Of a stretch of DNA of 64,000 bases, positions 47,091 through 54,616 are shown piece by piece. Position 1 is the stretch's first letter. Each line of letters begins with the position of its first letter. Source of the stretch: Bradyrhizobium sp. 164 (GTDB lineage: Bacteria > Pseudomonadota > Alphaproteobacteria > Rhizobiales > Xanthobacteraceae); assembly GCF_023073715.1 (NCBI RefSeq), contig NZ_JADPKA010000018.1:186001-250000 (forward strand), given 5' to 3'. The position numbers and the translations under genes were made by a program. The notes beneath the pieces were generated by a model that saw only the letters and a program-made list of their open reading frames with translations, did no database searches and had not been told where the DNA came from.

Positions 47091-47307
47091 GAGCTGCTCC
47101 GTTCTGTCACGTCGGGTTTCGTTGAGCTGAGCCAGAGCGGACGTTCCCTGCCTCGATGCGCCTGGCTCAAACGTCCGAACAAGTGCTGCGCACAATTGTT
47201 CCTGAGAAATGTATTTCGTGATCGCGCGCCGCATCTGCCGCGCTCGCGGCACGAGATCGCCACAGGAACCACACGATCCAGCGACCCGACGGCCTTCCAC
47301 TAACCCG

Positions 47308-47994
47308 CTACTCGCTCCGGTCTCCGCCGGCCGACAGCGCGCAGATGCGTGATAGATAGGTGTAGGGTAGGCCGGTCTCCTCGGCCCAGGCGTTGAATTG
47401 CGCCTGCACCTTGGCGAGATCACCCTTCGATCTCACCTCTTCGGCAATGTCGAGACCTGCACCGCGCAGGCAGGCGACAACGTCCTTGGAGGTCACAAAA
47501 CCGTCCCAGCCAACGAAGCGCAGCAGCATCTGGCCGGTGTTGCCCCCTAACCGGCTGCCGCGCTTGGTGAGGAGATCGAGCAGGCCGATCTCGTCGGACG
47601 ATGGCCATTTCGCCAGAAACTTGCCGAAGCTGCCGTGCTCCTTCGCGATCTCCTGCACGAAAGCGGCATTGTCGCGCACCGACATGATCTTGGCGCCATT
47701 GCGTACGATGCGTGTATCGCGCAGCAGGCCTTCCCAATAATCCTCGGGCTGGAAGCTGAGCTTGGCCGGCTGGAAATGCAGGAAGGCGGCTTCGAAACCG
47801 GTCCATTTCGACTCGATCACGCTCCATGCAAAGCCGGCGCAGAACACCCGTCTCGTCATCTCGGCGAGGATGCGGTCGTCGCCGAGCTTCGCCAGCCGCT
47901 TGAGGTCTGGTCTTGCCGGCATCAACTTCTCCAGCGCCTTGGGCCCACCCTTGCGTTTCTCGGCGCGGGCACGAATGGTCTTGAAGGAGGTCAT
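47308..47994 (-). CDS. DNA-3-methyladenine glycosylase I family protein
   Basis: A 228-residue helix-hairpin-helix-type DNA glycosylase that should remove methylated adenines. Recognisable regions are RRVFCAGFAWSVIESKWTGF near 48, DTRIVRNGAKIMSVRDNAAF near 92 and TGQMLLRFVGWDGFVTSKDV near 155. This is a Tag-related subfamily seen in proteobacteria; the Tag zinc-binding cysteines are not obvious, so it may be a divergent member. It is a single gene between the 97-residue protein and uppS, both on the same strand. Confidence 0.82.
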   Translation of the reverse strand: MTSFKTIRARAEKRKGGPKALEKLMPARPDLKRLAKLGDDRILAEMTRRVFCAGFAWSVIESKWTGFEAAFLHFQPAKLSFQPEDYWEGLLRDTRIVRNGAKIMSVRDNAAFVQEIAKEHGSFGKFLAKWPSSDEIGLLDLLTKRGSRLGGNTGQMLLRFVGWDGFVTSKDVVACLRGAGLDIAEEVRSKGDLAKVQAQFNAWAEETGLPYTYLSRICALSAGGDRSE

Positions 47995-48103
47995 GCGGAC
48001 AAGAGCGGTTGAGGGTGCGTCACGAGATCAGAATTCGATGATCTGGTCCAGTCCTGCGCGACCCGGTCGCCATGCGTGCCGCAGCGTGCTCTCGCACCGA
48101 TGA

Positions 48104-48892
48104 TCATGGCACCGCCGGCGATCGTCTCAGGCCAAGATCGATCACGCGCGTCCCATCATGCTCGCGAGAGCGCGGGCACTCCTCGGGCATGATCGCCTGG
48201 AGGCCGCCGAAACGGCGTTCGCGGCCGTGGAAAGCAGCGAGCGCTTCGGCGAGATCGCCCGCGTCGAATTCGGGCCACATCCGCTCTGTGAAGTGCAGCT
48301 CGGCATAGGCGCCTTCCCAGAGCAGGAAGTCCGACAGCCGCTTCTCGCCCGAGGTGCGGATGATGAGATCGACGTCGCGCAGGCTGGCCTCGCCGGTGAC
48401 CAGTTGCGAGAACGCCTCGCGGGTGAGGCTGGTCAGCGCCGCTGCCTTGGCCGCGGCATTGAGGATGGCATCGCGCGCGGAATAGTCGACGGCGATGCGC
48501 AAATGCAGCGTGCTGCCATGGGCGGTCGCCTCTTCGGCACGCGCGATCGCGCTGGCGATGCCGTCGGGCAGACGGTCGCGACGGCCGATCACGGTTAGGC
48601 GCACGCCGTTCTTGACCAGGCTCTGCACTTCATTGGAAAGATAGAAGCGCAGCAACGTCATCAGCGCGGCGACCTCGGCCTTGGGCCTTCGCCAATTGTC
48701 GGTGGAGAAGGCGTAGAGCGTCAGCGTGCCGATGCCCTGCTTTGGCGCGGCCTCGACGATGCGGCGGATGGTCTCGACGCCGGCCTCGTGGCCGCGCAGG
48801 CGCGACAGGCCGCGCCGCGTCGCCCATCGACCGTTGCCGTCCATGATGATGCCAACGTGAAGCTTGTCGTCGAACACAGGCTTACTTTGCAT
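48104..48892 (-). CDS. uppS: Polyprenyl (undecaprenyl) diphosphate synthase, orphan copy
   Basis: A cis-prenyltransferase that makes the C55 lipid carrier for cell-wall and other glycans. The catalytic D18 is in GIIMDGNGRWATRRG; later motifs are LTLYAFSTDNW, LIIRTSGEKRLSDFLLWE and ERRFGG. At 262 residues it is complete. A core uppS normally lies in the frr-cdsA-dxr-bamA group; here it lies behind a regulator and a membrane protein, so it is probably a second, conditionally used copy. The ATG at 48892 (GGAG eight bases upstream) lies inside the palindrome at 48884-48900. An earlier ATG at 48910 is less well placed. Confidence 0.92.
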   Translation of the reverse strand: MQSKPVFDDKLHVGIIMDGNGRWATRRGLSRLRGHEAGVETIRRIVEAAPKQGIGTLTLYAFSTDNWRRPKAEVAALMTLLRFYLSNEVQSLVKNGVRLTVIGRRDRLPDGIASAIARAEEATAHGSTLHLRIAVDYSARDAILNAAAKAAALTSLTREAFSQLVTGEASLRDVDLIIRTSGEKRLSDFLLWEGAYAELHFTERMWPEFDAGDLAEALAAFHGRERRFGGLQAIMPEECPRSREHDGTRVIDLGLRRSPAVP

Positions 48893-48900
48893 TACAAAGT
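48884..48900. promoter_or_regulatory. Candidate operator enclosing the uppS start codon
   Basis: A perfect 17-base palindrome ACTTTG-N5-CAAAGT whose spacer (taatg on the minus strand) contains the uppS ATG. The same type of sequence lies ahead of the operon at 49950-49966. In mRNA it would form a six-base-pair stem with the start codon in the loop. Either a protein-binding site or a translational hairpin is possible. Confidence 0.6.
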
Positions 48901-48919
48901 CTCCGGTCAAAAAAGGGGA

Positions 48920-49297
48920 TCAAGCCGAAGCGAAGCCGAGACGGCCGAGCGGCGGGGCCTCGCGGCCGGCGGCCTTGGCGGCGTCGCGCACGAGGCGTTC
49001 GAGCACGGCGAGATAATCGAGGAAACGGCGGCGGCCGGACTTGGTAAGACGACAGGTCGTGTGCGGGCGATTGCCCTCATAACCCTTGGTCACCTCGACG
49101 AGGCCGGCCTCCTGGAGCACGGCGATGTGCCGGCTGAGATTGCCGTCGGTGAGGCCGCAGAGCTGCTTGAGGTCGGCGAATGCCAGCCCCTTGGGGTGCG
49201 CCATCAACGAGGTCAGCAGGCCGAGCCTCGCCTTCTCGTGGATGACGCGATCAAGCCCCTCATAGGAGAAGGGCGCGCTGTCAGACTTCGACATCAT
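48920..49297 (-). CDS. Winged-helix transcriptional regulator (HTH_34/MarR-like)
   Basis: A 125-residue DNA-binding protein without a sensor domain. The helix-turn-helix reads LAFADLKQLCGLTDGNLSRHIAVLQEAGLV, followed by the wing with RPHTTCRLTKSGRRRFLDYL. This type (winged helix DNA-binding domain protein, HTH_34) is often encoded beside a membrane protein and represses its own operon. Its start overlaps the end of the membrane protein gene by 17 bases. Two adjacent ATGs are possible: GGAG is better spaced for the second (49294). uppS follows 27 bases after its stop. It is the best candidate to bind the ACTTTG palindromes. Confidence 0.9.
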   Translation of the reverse strand: MMSKSDSAPFSYEGLDRVIHEKARLGLLTSLMAHPKGLAFADLKQLCGLTDGNLSRHIAVLQEAGLVEVTKGYEGNRPHTTCRLTKSGRRRFLDYLAVLERLVRDAAKAAGREAPPLGRLGFASA

Positions 49298-49898
49298 GGT
49301 CTCCGGATGCGAAATACAGAATGGCAGCCATCACCGACTGTCCGATCACGAAGGGCAGACCCATGGTCCATGGCGACAGCATCTTGGTCTGGCTCGCCAG
49401 CGTCACCACCGCAAAGCCGGACACGAAATACCAGGCGCCAACGAGCGCGACGGTGCGCGGCAGCGTGCGGACGGAGGCGAAGATGCCGAGCGACACCAGG
49501 ATCTGCCACAAGCCGGGCAACAGCCACAGCGTTTCGGCCGCGAACTTCCACATCACCACCGCAAGCAGCACGCCGGCAGCGCCTGCCGGCAGGAACTGCT
49601 CGACCGCCTGGTAGATCATGGCATCGGCAAGACCGGAATGATGGCGGCGCGAGCGTGCGCGCATCTCGATCCCGATCAGGAGGCCGGAGAGCGCGGCGGC
49701 AATGAACCAGCCGGTGAAGAAGGCGAGCGGCTGGCTGGTGGGATCGCCGATCAGCCAGAATTGCAGGATCGCAGTGATGAGCGCGACGGCACCTGTCGCC
49801 GCCATAGTCGCCGGGCCGTAGCCGCGGAACGCGGTGCCCGCCGCGATCTGGCTGCGGATCGCCACGATATCGGCCAGTGCCTTGTCGAGATCGCGCAT
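49281..49898 (-). CDS. Membrane protein upstream of the regulator
   Basis: A 205-residue inner-membrane protein with about five or six spans. The first 25 residues (MRDLDKALADIVAIRSQIAA) form a polar helix, and a short basic loop IEMRARSRRHHSG lies near residue 80. I do not recognise an enzyme motif. Similar proteins of unknown function are often next to HTH_34 regulators. It is the first gene of the three-gene minus-strand cluster with the regulator and uppS. The ATG has no clear ribosome site; a TTG three codons upstream is possible. Confidence 0.82.
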   Translation of the reverse strand: MRDLDKALADIVAIRSQIAAGTAFRGYGPATMAATGAVALITAILQFWLIGDPTSQPLAFFTGWFIAAALSGLLIGIEMRARSRRHHSGLADAMIYQAVEQFLPAGAAGVLLAVVMWKFAAETLWLLPGLWQILVSLGIFASVRTLPRTVALVGAWYFVSGFAVVTLASQTKMLSPWTMGLPFVIGQSVMAAILYFASGDHDVEV

Positions 49899-49949
49899 TG
49901 GCAATGCCAAAATCTCGTTCCGCTCATGCTTCCCGGGATCATTCCCGCC

Positions 49950-49984
49950 GCTTTGTATTGCAAAGTATATGGCACTGCAAAGTA
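49950..49984. promoter_or_regulatory. Candidate operator ahead of the membrane protein/regulator/uppS operon
   Basis: CTTTG-N5-CAAAG at 49951-49965 (a near match to the palindrome at 48884) is followed by another half-site, TGCAAAGTA, at 49976-49984; the same half-site occurs at 49959-49967, 17 bases earlier. It lies 52-86 bases ahead of the membrane protein start, in promoter position, within the 198-base gap shared with the divergent protease gene. Confidence 0.6.
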
Positions 49985-50096
49985 AAGGCAAGCCCGAATG
50001 TCGCGGCAAGGAGATCTTGTCCGCGCGGGCAACTGCCGGTTGCGTTGCCGATCCCGCCACGGCTAAGATGCAGCCAAAGCATTCCCGGGGGCTGGT

Positions 50097-51344
50097 ATGT
50101 GGCTTAAATCGTTTGTCGTTGCGTCTTTGTTGCAAGTGGGTGTCATCAACGCCGCGCGTGCGGCGGGACCGTTCGGCTCCGTCAATGTCGGCAACTGGAT
50201 CGGCGGCGCCTTCAGCAATGACCAAACGGGCGGCTTCTCCCATTGCGCTGCGACGACGCCCTATGCGAACGGCGTCATCCTCGTCGTCAGCCAAAACGCC
50301 GCCGGCACCTGGTCGCTCGCCTTTGCGAGTCCCGGTTACCGCTTCAACAAGGGCGAGAACGCCGCGATCGACGTGACCTTTGACGGGCAGGAGCAAGCTA
50401 GGCTGTACGCTACGGCGTATCAGTCCAACATGCTCACGGCCATTATGCCGCTCAATGTCGTGCGTACGTTTCAAAAGGCGAGCCTTATGGTGGCAACAGC
50501 CGGCCGCGCCGTACTGAATTTCGATTTGACATCGACCGGGCCGGTCATCGCGGCATTGGCCAATTGCGTGAGCAAGGTGAAGGCCGACGGGCTCGACAAG
50601 GCCGGCGACTTCACCAAGGGTGCGGCCAAGCCGGCGGCCACGGCGGAGAAGCAGGCGTCTCCGCCGGCTGGAAGCAAAGTTGCCAGGGCCAGGAGCGGCA
50701 CCGGCTTTGTGGTCAGCGCCAGCGGGCATGTTGTCACCAACAATCACGTGATCAATGGCTGCGTCGGCGACATCAGGGGCAATCTCACCGGCGAGGCCGC
50801 AATGGTGCTGCGCGTCGTTTCGACCGACGCCAACAATGATCTTGCTCTCCTTCAGGCGCCGTCGCCGACGGCATTCAAGGACTTTGCCCGGATCCGCGAC
50901 CGCTCGTTTCACTCCGGCGATTCCGTCGTCGCGATCGGCTTTCCCTACCACGGACTGCTCAGCTCGGACTTCACCGTGACGACCGGTATCGTGAGCTCGC
51001 TCAGCGGCATGCGCAATGACACGCGTTTTCTGCAAATCAGTGCACCCGTGCAACCCGGCAATAGTGGCGGCCCGCTGTTCGACACCACCGGCCAGATTGT
51101 GGGCGTGGTCACCGGCAAGATCCCCGGATTGCGCATCGCCGCTGCGACCGGCGATATTCCCGAGAACATCAACTTCGCCATCAAAACCGGCGCGCTACGC
51201 GATTTCCTCGACAATTCCGTGGTGCCCTACCAGACCGCCGAGCCGAAGGGCGAGCTCAAGACCACCGACATCGCCGGCAATGCCCGCGCCTACACGATGC
51301 TGATCTCGTGCAATGCGACCGAGCAGGCCGACGCGAAGCGGTAG
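50097..51344 (+). CDS. Secreted trypsin-like serine protease with an extra N-terminal domain
   Basis: A 415-residue exported protein. A signal peptide (about 1-22, LQVGVINAARA) is followed by an extra domain of about 120 residues (about 25-150), a linker rich in Ala, Lys and Pro, then an S1C/HtrA-like protease domain. The catalytic triad is H217 (TNNHVI), D248 (NNDLALL) and S323 (PGNSGGPL). No PDZ domain follows; the protein ends after about 90 more residues. The extra domain starts GPFGSVNVGNWIGGAFSN and is not a PDZ; I do not recognise it. A periplasmic quality-control or signalling role is possible. It diverges from the uppS operon. Confidence 0.9.
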   Translation: MWLKSFVVASLLQVGVINAARAAGPFGSVNVGNWIGGAFSNDQTGGFSHCAATTPYANGVILVVSQNAAGTWSLAFASPGYRFNKGENAAIDVTFDGQEQARLYATAYQSNMLTAIMPLNVVRTFQKASLMVATAGRAVLNFDLTSTGPVIAALANCVSKVKADGLDKAGDFTKGAAKPAATAEKQASPPAGSKVARARSGTGFVVSASGHVVTNNHVINGCVGDIRGNLTGEAAMVLRVVSTDANNDLALLQAPSPTAFKDFARIRDRSFHSGDSVVAIGFPYHGLLSSDFTVTTGIVSSLSGMRNDTRFLQISAPVQPGNSGGPLFDTTGQIVGVVTGKIPGLRIAAATGDIPENINFAIKTGALRDFLDNSVVPYQTAEPKGELKTTDIAGNARAYTMLISCNATEQADAKR

Positions 51345-51422
51345 AACGGCGGCTGGGGGCGTCCCACACGCCGCCATCGTCCCGACGAAAGCCAGGACGA
51401 CATGGCTGAACGAGGCGGCCTC

Positions 51423-52655
51423 TCAGCCGTGACAGCACGCCTCCTTCGCCGCCTGCGGTTCGTACTCGTCGCGCAGGCGAACCCAGTCCATCGGATAGGG
51501 CAAACCGTCCTCGTGACGGCCGAGCGGCGTAAGGTCGAGGTACTGATAGGCGGCATTCATCATATCGAGGCCGCGGGCGAAGCATGAGTAGGTGTGGAAG
51601 ATCTCGCCCGCCTCGTTGCGAAAGAACACGCTGATGCCGGGCAGCTCGGGTCCATAGAACGGCGTGGTGCCGAAATTGTACTTCGGCACGCCCTTGTCGA
51701 TCTGTTCGCGCGTGAACGAGACTTCATAATCGTAGTTGAAGTCGTTGCTTCCCGAGGAGACCCAGTCGAAGGTCCAGCCCATCCGCTTTTTGAACGCGTC
51801 GAGCTTGGCAACAGGCGCGAGCGAGATCGCAACCATGCTGGTGTCGCGCGCCGCCAGGTGCGGCACCATGCGCTCGAAACCGTCGGCCCAGAACGAGCAG
51901 CTCTTGCAGGCGGCGTCCCAATCGGGTGCGAACATCACGTGCTGCACCACGAGCTGCGGCCGGCCCTTGAAGAGATCGCCGAGCGTCAGCTTGCCGTTCG
52001 GTCCGTCGAACACGTAGTTCTTGTCGACCTTGACCCAGGGCAATGCACGGCGCTCCTCGGCCAGACGCTCGCGGGCGGCAGTGAGCTCCTTTTCATGGGC
52101 CAGATGAACCTTGCGGGCGGCGATCCATTGCTCGCGCGAGACGATCTGATGTTGCTGCATGGTATCCTCCTCTGATCGGGGTGAGCCGACGAAGGCGTCG
52201 AGCTTGTCGAAGAACGAGCTCCAGCCGCGCAAATGATTGTCGCGGGCGGTTTCGTCGAAGAACTGGGCATGATGGAAGACCATCAAGGTGCCGGCGCTGT
52301 CCGGCTTCAGCGTGATCGTCACCAGCGATTCGCGTTCCGGCGTCGAATGCCAGGCCCAGGTGAAGACCAGCCGCTCGTTCGGCACGACGTCGCGATAGGT
52401 ACCGCCGGCCTCGAAATATTCGCCGTCGTCACGGGTGAAGCCGATGCGAAAGCTGCCGCCGGTGCGAACGTCGAGCTCGGCCCGAAGCGTCGCCGGCTTC
52501 ATGTTCGGCGGCCCGAACCATTGCGCTAGCTGCTCGGCTTGCGTCCAGGCCGCGTAGACCTTTTCCGGCCGCGCGCGGAGCCGGCGCGTGAGCGTGAGGC
52601 TTGGACTTTCCTTTGGGCGTTCGGTTGAGCATTCGGCGGCGGCTGCGTTGGCCAT
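51423..52655 (-). CDS. SRPBCC (AHSA1-like) and DUF899 fusion protein
   Basis: A single open frame of 410 residues covers two proteins that are usually separate. Residues 1-150 are an SRPBCC/AHSA1-type lipid-binding fold (TRRLRARPEKVYAAWTQAEQ, WFGPPN, GGSFRIGF). Residues 166-410 are a DUF899 thioredoxin-like domain (MQQHQIVSREQWIAARK, MFAPDWDAACKSCSFWADGF, YPMDWVRLRDEYEP). No stop codon separates them. A strong internal site (AGAGGAGG) precedes an ATG at 52160, so the second domain may also be made alone. GGAGGAAG precedes the ATG at 52655. The start lies inside the upstream ArsR gene, which suggests coupled expression. Confidence 0.9.
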   Translation of the reverse strand: MANAAAAECSTERPKESPSLTLTRRLRARPEKVYAAWTQAEQLAQWFGPPNMKPATLRAELDVRTGGSFRIGFTRDDGEYFEAGGTYRDVVPNERLVFTWAWHSTPERESLVTITLKPDSAGTLMVFHHAQFFDETARDNHLRGWSSFFDKLDAFVGSPRSEEDTMQQHQIVSREQWIAARKVHLAHEKELTAARERLAEERRALPWVKVDKNYVFDGPNGKLTLGDLFKGRPQLVVQHVMFAPDWDAACKSCSFWADGFERMVPHLAARDTSMVAISLAPVAKLDAFKKRMGWTFDWVSSGSNDFNYDYEVSFTREQIDKGVPKYNFGTTPFYGPELPGISVFFRNEAGEIFHTYSCFARGLDMMNAAYQYLDLTPLGRHEDGLPYPMDWVRLRDEYEPQAAKEACCHG

Positions 52656-52984
52656 GTCTCTTCCTCCACAAAGGCGGCGAGGCGATCGAGATTGTCGGAC
52701 CAGAATTGGGCGTAGCGATTGAGCCAGTTCATCGCCTGCTCCATCGGCTGCGCGGTGAGCCGGCAGGCGACCGTTCGCCCGGTCTTCTCCCGCACGATCA
52801 GACCCGCATCCGTGAGCACGTCGAGATGCTTCATGATCGCCGGCAGCGAGATCGGGAACGGTGCGGCCAGCTCGCTCACCGACAGGGCGTCCTGCTCGCC
52901 GAGCCGCGCCAGCAGGGCACGCCGCGTCGGGTCGGATAGCGCCGCAAAGGTCCGGTCCAGCGTCTCGTCCTGATACTTAACCAT
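52526..52984 (-). CDS. ArsR family transcriptional regulator
   Basis: A 152-residue winged-helix repressor. The ArsR helix-turn-helix reads FAALSDPTRRALLARLGEQD, LSVSELAAPFPISLPAIMKH and LDVLTDAGLIVREKTGRTVA, without metal-binding cysteines, so it is the SRPBCC-associated type. After about residue 110 there is a basic tail (AQRKVQASRSRAGSARGRKR) that is not in usual members. This tail overlaps the next gene by 130 bases in another frame. The ATG at 52984 was taken because the upstream frame has no coding character. It probably represses itself and the SRPBCC-DUF899 gene. Confidence 0.9.
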   Translation of the reverse strand: MVKYQDETLDRTFAALSDPTRRALLARLGEQDALSVSELAAPFPISLPAIMKHLDVLTDAGLIVREKTGRTVACRLTAQPMEQAMNWLNRYAQFWSDNLDRLAAFVEEETWPTQPPPNAQPNAQRKVQASRSRAGSARGRKRSTRPGRKPSS

Positions 52985-53068
52985 TAGGTTTAGTATAGCC
53001 GCGAACGGTGACGCGTCAAGCGAGAAAGCCCGCACGCGGTTCTGCAAGAGCGCGTGATCAGGCAGCGG

Positions 53069-53371
53069 TCAGTGGGACGTGGGGCGCGGCTCGTACGGCG
53101 CGACGGCCCGCCTGCGGTGCACCCGCGGCTGCGGTTGCAGCGGCTGCAGCTGGCCGTAGCCGAAACGGGGATTGCGATCGCAGAACAGCAGCCGGCCGGA
53201 GACGCTGGCCTGACATTGTTCATAGGTGCTGTAGGCGCATTCACCGGGATAGTCATACTCGCCGCCCTGGGCACACCAGGGATAGTCGCGCGCGGCGGCT
53301 GGAGGAATGGCGGCGAAACCGGCAAGGACCGTCACGCCGAGCGTCAGCAGCGCCAATCGGATATTGCGCAT
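53069..53371 (-). CDS. DUF3551 secreted protein
   Basis: A 100-residue exported protein of unknown function, a family I associate with Bradyrhizobium and its relatives. A signal peptide (MRNIRLALLTLGVTVLAGFA, cleavage near AAARD) is followed by the DUF3551 pattern YPWCAQGGEYDYPGECAYST with paired cysteines C33, C45, C53 and C64 and a proline/arginine-rich tail. The ATG at 53371 follows GGAGAGGAG. It is a single small gene. Confidence 0.92.
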   Translation of the reverse strand: MRNIRLALLTLGVTVLAGFAAIPPAAARDYPWCAQGGEYDYPGECAYSTYEQCQASVSGRLLFCDRNPRFGYGQLQPLQPQPRVHRRRAVAPYEPRPTSH

Positions 53372-53466
53372 GATCCAACTCCTCTCCTGCTGGCGTGAGA
53401 TACGCCACCATCCTCATCAGGTTTGGTCGCGCCAATTTATTCCAGATCGAGTGTAGCGCGCGTAAG

Positions 53467-53494
53467 AAAAAAGCCCTGCCGGACGGCAGGGCTT
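53467..53494 (-). terminator. Rho-independent terminator of the TctC gene
   Basis: Stem aagccctgcc/ggcagggctt with loop ggac, followed on the minus strand by a run of six T. It lies 24 bases after the stop of the TctC gene at 53518. This is the clearest classical terminator in the window. Confidence 0.85.
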
Positions 53495-53517
53495 CAAGCG
53501 CGTTGATCACAAGATAT

Positions 53518-54492
53518 CTACTCGACCTTCAGGCCGGCGAACTCGACGACCTTCTTCCATTTCTCGGTTTCGGCCTTGATCTCCTCACCGAACGCCTCGG
53601 GCGTCTGCACCCGCGGCTCGCCGCCGAGCTCGACCAGACGCTTGGTCATGTCGGGCTCCTTCATCAGCGCGTTGACCTCATTGTTGAGCTTGGCGATGAT
53701 CTCCTTGGGCGTGTTCTTGGGTGCGCCCATACCGAACAACGCGCTGGCCTCATAACCCTTGACGGTCTCGGCGATCGCGGGCACGTCGGGCAATTGCGCA
53801 GAGCGTTCCGTGGTGGTGACGCCGATTGCACGCAAGCTGCCGGAACGGATGTGCTGGATGATCGAGGGCATGTTGTCGAAGATCACCTGCACCTGGCCGC
53901 CGAGCATGTCGGTGATCGCGGGCGCCGCGCCGCGATACGGCACGTGCTGCATCTTGCAGCCGGTCATGGCCATGAACATCTCGCCGGACAGATGCACCGA
54001 GGTGCCGTTGCCGGACGAGGCCATGTTCACCTTGCCGGGATTGGCCTTCACATATTCGATGAACTCGGCGACGGTCTTGGCCGGCACGTCCTTGTTGACC
54101 GTCATCACATTCGGCACACGCTGGAACGAGGCGACCGGGGCAATGTCGCGCACGAAGTTGAACTTCAGGTTGGTATAGAGCGAGGCGTTGATGTAGTTGG
54201 CCGGGTTGACCAGCTGCAGCGTGTAGCCGTCGGGCTCGGCGTTGACGACCGATTCGGTGGCGATATTGTTGCCGGCGCCCGGCTTGTTCTCGATCACGAA
54301 TTGCTGGCCTAGCCTTTCCGACAGCCGCTGGCCGATCAGCCGCGCCAGGATGTCGGTGGCCCCGCCCGGCGGATAGCCGACCACCCATTTCACCGGACGG
54401 GCCGGATAATCGGCGGCAAGGGCCTTGGACAGCGGGGCGGCTGCAAGCGGACTGGCGGCGAGCAGGCCCAGCGCGGTACGGCGAGTGATCAT
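53518..54492 (-). CDS. Bug/TctC-type tricarboxylate transporter receptor
   Basis: A 324-residue periplasmic receptor. A signal peptide (MITRRTALGLLAASPLAAAP, cleavage near LAAD) is followed by YPARPVKWVVGYPPGGATDI and VIENKPGAGNNIATESVV, both typical of the Bug family. TctA and TctB membrane subunits are not adjacent, which is common for this large family. A longer upstream frame overlaps the divergent VOC gene. The ATG at 54492 was chosen because it opens the signal peptide. A good terminator follows. The ligand is unknown. Confidence 0.92.
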   Translation of the reverse strand: MITRRTALGLLAASPLAAAPLSKALAADYPARPVKWVVGYPPGGATDILARLIGQRLSERLGQQFVIENKPGAGNNIATESVVNAEPDGYTLQLVNPANYINASLYTNLKFNFVRDIAPVASFQRVPNVMTVNKDVPAKTVAEFIEYVKANPGKVNMASSGNGTSVHLSGEMFMAMTGCKMQHVPYRGAAPAITDMLGGQVQVIFDNMPSIIQHIRSGSLRAIGVTTTERSAQLPDVPAIAETVKGYEASALFGMGAPKNTPKEIIAKLNNEVNALMKEPDMTKRLVELGGEPRVQTPEAFGEEIKAETEKWKKVVEFAGLKVE

Positions 54493-54616
54493 CTCAAGGG
54501 TTCTCCCAGTGTTGTTCTTGAAAGACGGATATCTTGAAAGTGGCGTCGGCGCGGTTGTAACAAAGCTTGCCGCAGGCGGAAAGTGCACGGGGCGCATCAC
54601 GACGAAAGGATAAGAC

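Noticed and set aside
53518-54492. A complete tripartite tricarboxylate transporter
   Set aside because: Only the TctC/Bug receptor is present. No TctA or TctB gene is near it.
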